Source: Methyloversatilis thermotolerans (lineage in GTDB: Bacteria; Pseudomonadota; Gammaproteobacteria; Burkholderiales; Rhodocyclaceae). Taken from it: a DNA stretch of 64,000 nucleotides. The stretch covers positions 2,679,430 through 2,743,429 of the forward strand of contig NZ_KB889967.1 in assembly GCF_000372885.1 (NCBI RefSeq), given 5' to 3'. The translations under genes and the position numbers were made by a program. A model generated the notes under the pieces. That model searched no databases, had not been told where the DNA came from, and saw nothing but the letters and a program-made list of their open reading frames with translations. Position 1 is the stretch's first letter; each line of letters begins with the position of its first letter. Below, piece after piece: positions 8,270 to 16,202 of this stretch.

Positions 8270-9265
8270 ATGCACGTCATGCGCGATACCGCCGCCCTTC
8301 ACCCGCCACCAACCGACGCCGCACGCCTTGCCCACTTCCCGGTGTCCTTCTTCGCGACCGTAATGGGCATGGCCGGCCTCGCCATCGCGTGGATGAAAGC
8401 CGCCCACACGATGCCGCTGCCGGTCGGGGTGTCGCAGGTGCTGCGCGCGGTCGCGTCGGCGCTCCATGTCTTCCTGCTCGGCGTCCATGCACTCAAGATG
8501 GTGCGTCACCCGGGCGATGTCGATGCCGAACGGCGCCATCCGGTGCGGCTCAACTTCTTTCCGGCGACCTCGATCGGTCTTCTGCTGCTGGCGATCGCCT
8601 GGGCACCCGATGCACCCGACCTCGCGCGCTGGATGTGGGCCATCGGCACGGCCGCCCATCTGGCCTTCACGCTCTACGTCATGAGCAGCTGGCTGCACCA
8701 CACGCATTACGCGATACAGCACGCCAACCCGGCCTGGTTCATCCCGGTGGTGGGCAACATCCTGGTGCCGATTGCCGGCGTGCGCTTCGCCCCGGCTGAC
8801 GTGAGCGGGTTCTTCTTCGCCATCGGTCTCGTCATGTGGGGCGTGCTGATGACCGTGGTGCTGTACCGCCTGTTCTTCCACGAGCCGCTGCCCGCCCGTC
8901 TGGCACCGACGCTGTTCATCCTGATCGCGCCGCCGGCAGTGGGCTTCCTGTCCTGGGTGGCGCTCACCGGCGAAGTCGATGCGATGGCGCGCATCCTGTA
9001 TTTCTTCGCGCTGTTCCTGACGCTGCTGCTGGCCAGCAACGCGGTGCGCTTCCTGCGTCTGCCCTTCTTCATTTCCGCCTGGGCCTGTTCCTTCCCGCTG
9101 GCGGCCATCACCATCGCCACCTTCGAAATGCATGCGCGCAGCGCTCAGCCCTTCTACGGCGCGCTGGCCCTGTTGCTGCTCGCGGTACTCACCGTGGTGC
9201 TGGCGGTGCTGGTGACGAAAACCGCACTCGCCGCGCGACGCGGCCTCATCTGCGTACCGGAATGA
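8270..9265 (+). CDS. SLAC1/TehA-family anion channel or transporter
   Basis: The 331-residue protein has about ten hydrophobic segments and family phrases such as FPVSFFATVMGMAGLAIAW at the start, WFIPVVGNILVPIAG in the middle and FILIAPPAVGFLSW later. SLAC1/TehA proteins pass anions through the inner membrane; some relatives move dicarboxylates, malate or sulfite. The start at 8270 is preferred because GAGG precedes it by three bases and the family N-terminus follows. Its stop overlaps the start of the next gene (ATGA, 9262-9265), so the two are coupled. Confidence 0.85.
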   Translation: MHVMRDTAALHPPPTDAARLAHFPVSFFATVMGMAGLAIAWMKAAHTMPLPVGVSQVLRAVASALHVFLLGVHALKMVRHPGDVDAERRHPVRLNFFPATSIGLLLLAIAWAPDAPDLARWMWAIGTAAHLAFTLYVMSSWLHHTHYAIQHANPAWFIPVVGNILVPIAGVRFAPADVSGFFFAIGLVMWGVLMTVVLYRLFFHEPLPARLAPTLFILIAPPAVGFLSWVALTGEVDAMARILYFFALFLTLLLASNAVRFLRLPFFISAWACSFPLAAITIATFEMHARSAQPFYGALALLLLAVLTVVLAVLVTKTALAARRGLICVPE

Positions 9266-10080
9266 GCCCGGGCCTGCTGCGCCGCTGGCTGCTGCGGCGC
9301 TTCGCCGTACCGCGCGAGGCGCACACGGCCACCCCGGCGGACCACGGTCTGGTCGCGGTGGATGTCGGCCTGACTGCGCGCGACGGCCGACACCTGCACG
9401 GGTGGTTCGTGCCGGCGGCGGGCGGTGCCCCCGCACCGGCCGTGCTGGTGATGCACGGCTGGGGCGCCAACGCCTCACTCATGCTGCCGCTGGCCCGGCC
9501 GCTGCATGATGCCGGCCATGCCGTACTGCTGATCGACGCGCGCGGTCACGGCGCGAGCGAGGACATCGACTTCATGTCGCTGCCGCGCTTCGCCGACGAC
9601 GTGGCCGCGGGTCTGGACTGGCTGCTCGACCGGCTCGACGTCGACCACGCGCGGCTGAGCCTGGTCGGCCATTCGGTCGGCGCTGCCGCGATACTGCTGG
9701 AAGCGAGCCGGCGCGACCGTCTGCACGCTGCGATCGCGCTGTCGGCCTTCGCCCATCCGCGCGACATGATGCGCCGCCACCTGTCGGCCATGGGTCTGCC
9801 CTGGCATCCGCTGGGTGCGCTGGTCACCGCCTATGTGCAGCACCTCATCGGCGCCCGCTTCGACGACATCGCACCGGTGAGCACGCTGCCCCGGGTGCGC
9901 TGCCCGGTGCTGCTGGCGCACGGGCGGCACGACAACACCGTGCCCTTCGCCGAAGCACAACGGCTGGCAGCGAGCCGCCCCGGCACGGCGCTGATCGAGC
10001 TCGATGCCGGTCACGACCTGAGCCCGGCACTGCCACAGGCGCGCGATGCGTTCACGGCTTTCCTGCACGCACATGAGTGA
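9262..10080 (+). CDS. Alpha/beta hydrolase
   Basis: The 272-residue enzyme shows the canonical fold: the oxyanion region VMHGWGANAS, DARGHGAS, nucleophile elbow GHSVGAA (serine), an acid in HGRHDNTVPF and histidine in DAGHDLSP. The frame is open far upstream, but ATG 9262 overlaps the stop of the SLAC1-type gene and begins a sensible N-terminus (MSPGLLRRWLLRRF). It lacks a signal peptide, so it is probably a cytoplasmic esterase or peptidase-like hydrolase. Substrate is unknown. Confidence 0.85.
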   Translation: MSPGLLRRWLLRRFAVPREAHTATPADHGLVAVDVGLTARDGRHLHGWFVPAAGGAPAPAVLVMHGWGANASLMLPLARPLHDAGHAVLLIDARGHGASEDIDFMSLPRFADDVAAGLDWLLDRLDVDHARLSLVGHSVGAAAILLEASRRDRLHAAIALSAFAHPRDMMRRHLSAMGLPWHPLGALVTAYVQHLIGARFDDIAPVSTLPRVRCPVLLAHGRHDNTVPFAEAQRLAASRPGTALIELDAGHDLSPALPQARDAFTAFLHAHE

Positions 10081-10145
10081 CGTGAGGATTGCCGGACGGC
10101 GTTGCCGCGGTGTCGATATGCAATGAAGTGGAATGAGCCCGGTCA

Positions 10146-10159
10146 TTGATTTCGATCAG
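10146..10159 (+). promoter_or_regulatory. FNR/ANR box upstream of cytochrome c peroxidase 1
   Basis: TTGAT-TTCG-ATCAG matches the FNR-type consensus TTGAT-N4-ATCAA at nine of ten positions. Its centre is about 66 bases before the ATG at 10219. A weak -10-like CGGACT at 10182-10187 sits at the distance of a class II activated promoter (site near -41.5). The same layout recurs before the second peroxidase gene. Confidence 0.75.
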
Positions 10160-10218
10160 ATTAGACCAAGTCCAGATCACCCGGACTGAACGAAGTCATC
10201 AGCGAGGGAGAAAGAACC

Positions 10219-11217
10219 ATGAAGCGCATCCTTCTTGCTGCCGCCATCGCGGCAGCATCCGGCGTGGCCGTCAGCCAGGCCTTCAGGGACGAACCGATCA
10301 AGCCCATTCGCCCGCCGCAGAACATCAATCTGGGCATGGTCGAACTGGGCAAGAAGCTGTACTTCGATCCGCGCCTGTCGAAGTCCGGTTTCATTTCCTG
10401 CAATTCCTGTCACAACCTGTCCATGGGCGGTACCGACAACATTCTGACCTCGATCGGCGACCACTGGCAGCAGGGCCCGATCAACGCACCCACCGTGCTC
10501 AATTCCAGCCTGAATGTCGCGCAGTTCTGGGACGGCCGCGCCGCGGACCTGAAGGAACAGGCCGGCGGCCCGATCGCCAACCCTGGCGAGATGGCCTTCT
10601 CGCACACGCTGGCCATCGGCGTGCTGGAAACCATTCCGGGCTATGTGCGCGAATTCCGCCAGGTATTCGGCACGCAGAAGATCGACATCGACCAGGTGAC
10701 GCTGGCCATCGCCGAATTCGAGAAAACGCTGGTCACGCCGAATGCGCGCTTCGACCAGTGGCTGCTCGGCAGGAACGACGCGCTCAGCGCGCAGGAACTG
10801 GCGGGCTACGAACTGTTCAAGAGCAGCGGCTGCGTGGCCTGCCACAACGGCGAAGCGGTGGGCGGCGCGTCGTTCCAGAAGATGGGACTGGTCGAGCCCT
10901 ACACGTCGACCAGTCCGGCGGAAGGCCGCTCGGCGGTGACCGGCAAGGACGGAGACCGTTTCAACTTCAAGGTGCCGACACTGCGCAATGTCGAACTGAC
11001 CTACCCCTACTTCCACGACGGCGCCGCCAATACGCTGACCGAAGCGGTGGACGTGATGGGCCGGCTGCAACTGGGCCGCAAGTTCAGCGCCGACGAGAAT
11101 GCGCGCATCGTCGCCTTCCTGAAGACGCTGACCGGTGAACAGCCCGGCTTCACGCTGCCCATCCTGCCACCATCGGCCGACAGCACGCCGAGGCCGCGGC
11201 CCTTCGACAAGAAGTAG
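10219..11217 (+). CDS. Di-haem cytochrome c peroxidase (copy 1)
   Basis: The 332-residue periplasmic protein has a signal peptide (~1-20) and two haem c sites: CNSCH (C61, C64, H65) for the peroxidatic N-terminal domain and CVACH (C205, C208, H209) for the electron-accepting C-terminal domain. MauG/CcpA-type phrases such as LGKKLYFDPRLS, PTVLNSSLNVAQFWDGRA and KVPTLRNVELTYPYFHDG are present. It reduces hydrogen peroxide to water with electrons from small c-type cytochromes. A good GGGAG precedes the ATG. An FNR-type box upstream suggests induction under low oxygen. A paralogue follows at 11466, identical at about 83 percent of positions by my ungapped hand alignment. Confidence 0.95.
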   Translation: MKRILLAAAIAAASGVAVSQAFRDEPIKPIRPPQNINLGMVELGKKLYFDPRLSKSGFISCNSCHNLSMGGTDNILTSIGDHWQQGPINAPTVLNSSLNVAQFWDGRAADLKEQAGGPIANPGEMAFSHTLAIGVLETIPGYVREFRQVFGTQKIDIDQVTLAIAEFEKTLVTPNARFDQWLLGRNDALSAQELAGYELFKSSGCVACHNGEAVGGASFQKMGLVEPYTSTSPAEGRSAVTGKDGDRFNFKVPTLRNVELTYPYFHDGAANTLTEAVDVMGRLQLGRKFSADENARIVAFLKTLTGEQPGFTLPILPPSADSTPRPRPFDKK

Positions 11218-11394
11218 CTGTTTCGCTGCACGCCGCGACGGCGCCATGACAGACCCGGCGAACAAAGAGGTCGGCCGGGCACACACGCCACGAGAGCGGA
11301 AAGTTCGAGGTGTGAGCGCGCGACCGTCGCGAGCGGGCGGCATCGGGGAAATTTTCATCGGATGAGGGGTGGCGGACGCGCTGCGGGACGGTCG

Positions 11395-11408
11395 TTGACG
11401 CCGATCAG
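11395..11408 (+). promoter_or_regulatory. FNR/ANR box upstream of cytochrome c peroxidase 2
   Basis: TTGAC-GCCG-ATCAG matches the FNR-type palindrome at eight of ten positions. Its centre is about 64 bases before the ATG at 11466, almost the same spacing as in copy 1. A -10-like CAGACT lies at 11431-11436. In both copies the half-site ATCAG is followed by ATT. Confidence 0.68.
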
Positions 11409-11465
11409 ATTCCGCACCGGGCGCGGTGCCCAGACTGGACTCAATCAATCGCAACGGAGTCCATC

Positions 11466-12464
11466 ATGAAAAAGACATTGATCGCCTGTGCACTTCTGGC
11501 CACATCCGGGCTGGCATCCAGCCAGGCCTTCCGCGACGAACCCATCATGCCGGTCCGGCCGCCCAGGAACATCAACCTCGGCATGGCTGAACTGGGCAAG
11601 AAACTGTACTTCGATCCGCGCCTGTCCAGGTCCGGATTCATTTCCTGCAATTCCTGCCACAACCTGTCCATGGGCGGCAGCGACAACATTCCGGCCTCGG
11701 TCGGCGACCACTGGCAGCAGGGCCCGATCAACGCGCCGACCGTGCTCAATTCCAGCCTCAACGTCGCGCAGTTCTGGGACGGCCGCGCGGCAGATCTGAA
11801 GGAACAGGCCGGCGGCCCGATTGCCAACCCCGGCGAAATGGCTTTCTCGCACACGCTGGCCATCGGCGTGCTGGAAACCATTCCCGGCTATGTGCGCGAA
11901 TTCCGCCAGGTGTTCGGCACCCGGAAGATGGATATCGGCCAGGTCACCACGGCCATCGCCGAATTCGAGAAGACGCTGGTCACGCCGAATGCGCGCTTCG
12001 ACCAGTGGCTGCTCGGTGACGAACAGGCGCTGACGACGGAAGAGAAGGCCGGCTACACACTGTTCAAGCAGAGCGGATGCGCGGGCTGCCACAACGGTGA
12101 AGCGGCCGGCGGCAATGCCTTCCACAAGATGGGGCGGGTCGAGCCCTACAAGGCGAACAGTCCTGCGGAAGGGCGTTCGGCGGTGACCGGAAAGGACGCC
12201 GACCGCTTCAGCTTCAAGGTGCCGACCTTGCGCAATGTCGAACTGACCTATCCCTACTTCCACGATGGCGCGGCGAATACCCTGAGCGAGGCCGTCGACC
12301 TGATGGGCCGATTGCAGCTCGGCCGCGTGTTCTCTTCCGACGAGAACGCGCGCATCGTCGCCTTCCTGAAGACGCTCACCGGCGAACAGCCGCGCTTCGA
12401 ACTGCCGGTGCTGCCGCCATCGGGAGATGACACGCCGCGTCCCCGGCCATTCGCGCAGAGGTGA
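11466..12464 (+). CDS. Di-haem cytochrome c peroxidase (copy 2)
   Basis: A 332-residue paralogue of the preceding gene with the same length and no gaps: signal peptide, CNSCH haem site at 61-65 and CAGCH at 205-209. About 55 of 332 positions differ, concentrated in the signal peptide, near residues 153-200 and at the C-terminus, while both haem pockets and the central active-site region are unchanged. This looks like a tandem duplication that kept its own promoter with an FNR-type box. Both copies are intact, so dosage or use of different electron donors may explain retention. It ends five bases before the convergent AbiV-family gene. Confidence 0.95.
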   Translation: MKKTLIACALLATSGLASSQAFRDEPIMPVRPPRNINLGMAELGKKLYFDPRLSRSGFISCNSCHNLSMGGSDNIPASVGDHWQQGPINAPTVLNSSLNVAQFWDGRAADLKEQAGGPIANPGEMAFSHTLAIGVLETIPGYVREFRQVFGTRKMDIGQVTTAIAEFEKTLVTPNARFDQWLLGDEQALTTEEKAGYTLFKQSGCAGCHNGEAAGGNAFHKMGRVEPYKANSPAEGRSAVTGKDADRFSFKVPTLRNVELTYPYFHDGAANTLSEAVDLMGRLQLGRVFSSDENARIVAFLKTLTGEQPRFELPVLPPSGDDTPRPRPFAQR

Positions 12465-12469
12465 GTCGA

Positions 12470-13168
12470 TCAGCGGTCCGGGTCGGTACCGCGCCTGCGC
12501 ATCTCATCCAGTGCCGATTCGAAGCGCGCATCGCCGGCCCGGATGTTCTCCATATAGACCTCCCACGCTTCGGCGCCCTGGCGGGCGGCAATCAGCTCGC
12601 CGGGGCGCATCGCGAAAAACCGGTCCTCCGCGCGCGTGCGCAGCTTGGGCGGCGTGAACAGCACCATCAATTCACCACGCGCGAACACGTCCTTCGCCAG
12701 TGCCACCCGACGCGCTGCGGCAGCGGCCCCGATGGATCCGCCGGGCGTGACAACCCGGCCGGTCAGCGCATCGACGCCGGTATAGAGGGCGGGCTCGAGC
12801 TCGCTGCCCGCGGCATCCATCAGATCGCCGATCTGCGCCATCACCTCGTCGCGTCGCTGCGGTTCTTCCAGCAACAGCGGAAAGGTTGCGGCATGCATGC
12901 GCCTGGCCTGGTCCGCAAAATTCATTTTCACCCGCATGGCCACCGCATCGTTGTTCATGTTGCGGCCGAGCGCATCGAAGGCCTGCACGGCACGCCCGAC
13001 CTCCTCGATCGCCACGCGTGCGAACAGCGCCGCACGCGCATGATGGTGATGTGCGAGCAGCAGCGTCGCCTCGTGCAGAAGCTGACGCGCGTTGTCGATG
13101 GCCACGTCGCGCATGGTACGCAGCAGGCGGGACGAAAGCGGAATGCTGGCGAGGGATTCCGACGACAT
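12470..13168 (-). CDS. AbiV-family abortive infection protein
   Basis: The 232-residue product matches the AbiV pattern in its N-terminal half: NARQLLHEATLLLAH (from N26), then RAALFARVAIEEVGRAVQAF (EE at 55-56, G58). AbiV proteins are small helical proteins first found blocking phage development in Lactococcus; many distant relatives are unstudied. The start at 13168 is preferred because GGAG lies just upstream and the conserved region begins soon after. No other recognisable defence gene is directly adjacent: the upstream neighbour is a radical SAM gene on the same strand and the downstream neighbour is convergent. A defence role is inferred from family only. Confidence 0.75.
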   Translation of the reverse strand: MSSESLASIPLSSRLLRTMRDVAIDNARQLLHEATLLLAHHHHARAALFARVAIEEVGRAVQAFDALGRNMNNDAVAMRVKMNFADQARRMHAATFPLLLEEPQRRDEVMAQIGDLMDAAGSELEPALYTGVDALTGRVVTPGGSIGAAAAARRVALAKDVFARGELMVLFTPPKLRTRAEDRFFAMRPGELIAARQGAEAWEVYMENIRAGDARFESALDEMRRRGTDPDR

Positions 13169-13265
13169 GACGATGCTCCGGTTGCGCCCATGAAGCGCCC
13201 GCTCGTGGCGGGCAACCTGTTTCGAGCATACGCAGCCGGCGGCGCGTCGTCCAGCCATCGCCCCC

Positions 13266-15194
13266 TCAGCCCAAGAGCGCCCGCTCGATGAAGTGGGGCG
13301 GCACGCGCGTCCTGGGTACGCGGCCGCCGAACCAGGCACGCACGTCCTCGTCCAGACCGATGCCGTGCATGTAGTTGTACAGCGCCTTGTTCAGCGCGGC
13401 GCCCATCGCGTCGTGATCGGTACCGGTCGGGTCGATGAAGCCGACGTCGTTCTTCGCGAAGGTGACCGGCGGCAGCGGCTGCAGGGTGACGCCGTATTCC
13501 TCGGGGTGCAGGCCCACCGGCGAATGCACGGTACAGGCGAAGCGGTGGAAGAAGCCGCTCTGTATGCAGCCGTGCTCGAACAACTGGCGCACGTACTCCA
13601 GCGCGTCCACCGTGTCCTGCACGGTCTGGGTCGGAAAGCCATACATGAGATAGGCGTGCACCAGGATGCCGGCGTCCGCGAAGCCACGCGTGACACGCGC
13701 CACCTGTTCCACCGACACGCCTTTCTTCATCAGCTTGAGCAGGCGGTCGCTCGCGACCTCCAGCCCGCCCGACATGGCGATGCAGCCACTGTCGGCCAGT
13801 TCCGCACACAGATCGGGCGTGAAGGACTTTTCGAAGCGGATATTGCCCCACCAGGAAATGCTCAGATTGCGCCGCGCCAGCTCGGCCGCCAGCGCGCGCA
13901 GCGACTTCGGCGGCGCCGCCTCGTCGACGAAGTGGAACCCGGTCTGGCCGGTTTCGGCGATGATGGCTTCGATGCGGTCGGCCAGCACGGTGGCGCTGGC
14001 CGCGTCGTAGCGCGAAATGTAGTCCAGGCTCACGTCGCAGAAGCTGCACTTCTTCCAGTAACAGCCGTGCGCCACCGTGAGCTTGTTCCAGCGCCCGTCC
14101 GACCACAGACGGTGCATGGGGTTGAGCATGTCCAGCAAGGACAGGTAGCGGTCCAGCGGCAAGCCGTCCCAGGTGGGCGTGCCGACGTCGTCGAATGGAA
14201 TGTCCGGCTCGACGAAGTTCACGTACTTCACGCTGCCGCCGGCCTCGCCCGGCTCGCGCACGAAGGTGCGCACCAGCCGCTGCCGCGAACGTCCGCCGGC
14301 CAGATGGTCGAGCAGGGCCAGCAGAGGGCGCTCGCCGGCATCCAGCGTCACATAGTCGAAGAAGTCGAACACGCGCGGCTCGGCCAGTTCGCGCAGCTCG
14401 GTATTCACATAGCCGCCACCGAGCACGGTCACGATGGACGGGTCGACCGCCTTCACCGTCTGCGCGATGCGGAAGGCCGCGTAGACCGCGCCCGGAAACG
14501 GTACCGACAGCAGCACGATGCGCGGCACGTGAGTCGCCAGCGCGTCGCGCGTCAGCCTCTGCAGCGCGAGGTCGACCGCGTTCGGCGCAGCGGCCAGCGC
14601 CTTGGCCAGCGGATCGAAAGTGGGCTGGCTCTGGGCCAGCGATTCGGCATAGCGCACGAATTCGAAGCGCGGATCGATGGCTTCGCGTATCGCATCTGCG
14701 ACGTCGTTCAGATAGAGCGTCGCGAAGTGCCGTGCGCGATCCTGCACGCCCAGCGCACCGAAGGCCCAGGCCAGCGGATCACCGCCATCCGGGTCGATAT
14801 AGACGTCCAGCGATTCGAAGCGCGGCCCCTCCGGCAGGAAGCCGCGCGCGGCGATGCGATGCGCCAGGGTGGGATCGCGCCCTTGCAGGAAAGCCAGTGT
14901 CGGCGCCATGGTCGCGGCGTAGCGCGTGTATTGCGCGGCAAAGCTTGCGGCAGCGCGCGGCCGCCTCTTCTGCGGCAGGGCCTCGCACGCGTCACGCAGG
15001 ATCGCAAGCCCCGACGGCGACAGCAGGTCCAGCACCAGCGCCAGTGCGAGATCGACCTGCCGCCCATCGACACCGCGCGAACGCAGGAAACCGGTGAGAT
15101 AGGCGGTGGACGGATAGGGCGTGTTGAGCTGTGTCATCGGCGGAACGATGGACAGCACACGCGGGGCGGCGGAGGCGATTGCGGCGGTATTCAT
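13266..15194 (-). CDS. B12-binding-type radical SAM protein
   Basis: The 642-residue protein has an N-terminal region resembling the cobalamin-binding radical SAM class (SIVPPMTQLNTPYPSTAYL, then VTVLGGGYVNTELREL and DYVTLDAGERPLLALL). A radical SAM core follows. The cluster motif is C378-YWKK-C383-SF-C386, a CX4CX2C variant rather than the usual CX3CX2C. Further core elements are GFHFVDEAAPP, WWGNIRFEK, MSGGLEVASDRLL and AYLMYGFPTQT. The chemistry, such as methylation or another radical reaction, is not predictable. The start at 15194 fits the family; the frame upstream is repeat sequence. Confidence 0.88.
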   Translation of the reverse strand: MNTAAIASAAPRVLSIVPPMTQLNTPYPSTAYLTGFLRSRGVDGRQVDLALALVLDLLSPSGLAILRDACEALPQKRRPRAAASFAAQYTRYAATMAPTLAFLQGRDPTLAHRIAARGFLPEGPRFESLDVYIDPDGGDPLAWAFGALGVQDRARHFATLYLNDVADAIREAIDPRFEFVRYAESLAQSQPTFDPLAKALAAAPNAVDLALQRLTRDALATHVPRIVLLSVPFPGAVYAAFRIAQTVKAVDPSIVTVLGGGYVNTELRELAEPRVFDFFDYVTLDAGERPLLALLDHLAGGRSRQRLVRTFVREPGEAGGSVKYVNFVEPDIPFDDVGTPTWDGLPLDRYLSLLDMLNPMHRLWSDGRWNKLTVAHGCYWKKCSFCDVSLDYISRYDAASATVLADRIEAIIAETGQTGFHFVDEAAPPKSLRALAAELARRNLSISWWGNIRFEKSFTPDLCAELADSGCIAMSGGLEVASDRLLKLMKKGVSVEQVARVTRGFADAGILVHAYLMYGFPTQTVQDTVDALEYVRQLFEHGCIQSGFFHRFACTVHSPVGLHPEEYGVTLQPLPPVTFAKNDVGFIDPTGTDHDAMGAALNKALYNYMHGIGLDEDVRAWFGGRVPRTRVPPHFIERALLG

Positions 15195-15296
15195 GAGCCG
15201 CCGCAGGGTAACCGATGCACGGGCGCGACGGAATCGCGGCGCGCATTGCCTGTGTCGTCGCCACCCGGCGCAAGGCGACATGGCATCACCGCCGGC

Positions 15297-15590
15297 TTCG
15301 TTCCAGGCTGAATCGCGGGCAAGCGCGCTCGCCCTCACCCCCAGCCCCTCTCCCACTGATGTGGGAGAGGGGAGGCAGGCGCCGTCGCCGATGTGACCCT
15401 CGCCCGCATCCGCGGGAGAGGGTGGCGCGCAGCGCCGGGTGAGGGCCAGCGGCATCGACAGGCCGCGGGCTTCGTTCGTCAGTGGTATCGCGAGCTGCGC
15501 TCGCTCCTACGCAAACCCGCTGCGTTCGCGGTTCGGGCGAGCTGTTGTGTGCGGCCTCTGGCCGCGATGCGGCGCTTGAACGAAGGCCGC
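15297..15590 (+). repeat. Composite REP/BIME-like repeat, copy A
   Basis: This non-coding stretch strings together palindromic modules: an ATCGCGGGCAAGC unit, a CCCTCACCC ... CCTCTCCCACTG/GTGGGAGAGG unit, a GAGGGTGGCGCGCAGCGCC/GGGTGAGGG unit, and a GAGCTGTTGTGTGCGGCC unit. The same modules in the same order occur in reverse orientation at 30249-30540. Together with the remaining bases up to 15607 it fills the gap between the radical SAM gene and the PEP-CTERM gene. Confidence 0.8.
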
Positions 15591-15607
15591 GCGCGATCCG
15601 GTTTCCT

Positions 15608-16156
15608 TCAGCGGCGGCGCACGGCCAGCGACAGCAGGCCGAGGCCGGCCAGCATCATGGCGTAGCTGCCGGGTTCCGGCACGGCCAGCGCCAGCGCGTG
15701 GCTGGCCTGCACGTCCAGCGTCGGCGCGGTCAGGTAGAACAGGCCGTGACTGAAGTTGCCGGCCTTGTCGCTGGACAGGCTGATGGACGTATTGCCGGCG
15801 CCCAGCACTTCGAAAGACAGGCGGGCCAGGCTCAGCGAGGCCTGGCCGGCATCGGCCACGCCGGGAAAGGCCGAACCGGACAGCACGACACCGGTGAGCG
15901 CCGAATCGTCGCTCCAGCCGTCGGCCATGGTTACACCGACCAGCTTCAGCAGGCTGGCGTCGAACGACAGGTCCATGCCGAAGGCGAGCAGTTCGTCACC
16001 GGCGCGCTCGCCATCGAAGGGCTGCAGCAGCAGCAGGTCCAGCGTAAAGGTCTGGCCCACCGAGGCACTGCTGCTGCCCGACAGTCCGACAGTGGCCGCC
16101 TGGGCCGACAGGGTGCCGGCGGCGATCAGCGCCGCGACGAGGGATTTGATCATCAT
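15608..16156 (-). CDS. PEP-CTERM protein with cohesin-like domain
   Basis: The 182-residue protein has a signal peptide (1-20, AQA), a single beta-rich domain with cohesin-type features (VGQTFTLDLLL, FGMDLSFDASLLKLVGV), and a C-terminal PEP-CTERM tail: VPEPGSYA, a hydrophobic helix and RRR. PEP-CTERM tails are recognised by exosortase and processed during export, usually in exopolysaccharide-producing bacteria; no exosortase gene is in the window. AAGGAG precedes the ATG at 16156. The upstream gene, 46 bases away on the same strand, ends in a dockerin-like domain, so the two products may bind each other. Confidence 0.85.
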   Translation of the reverse strand: MMIKSLVAALIAAGTLSAQAATVGLSGSSSASVGQTFTLDLLLLQPFDGERAGDELLAFGMDLSFDASLLKLVGVTMADGWSDDSALTGVVLSGSAFPGVADAGQASLSLARLSFEVLGAGNTSISLSSDKAGNFSHGLFYLTAPTLDVQASHALALAVPEPGSYAMMLAGLGLLSLAVRRR

Positions 16157-16202
16157 GAGAATGCTCCTTGTGGGCAGGGCTGCGCGCCCCGCCCGTCATC
16201 GA

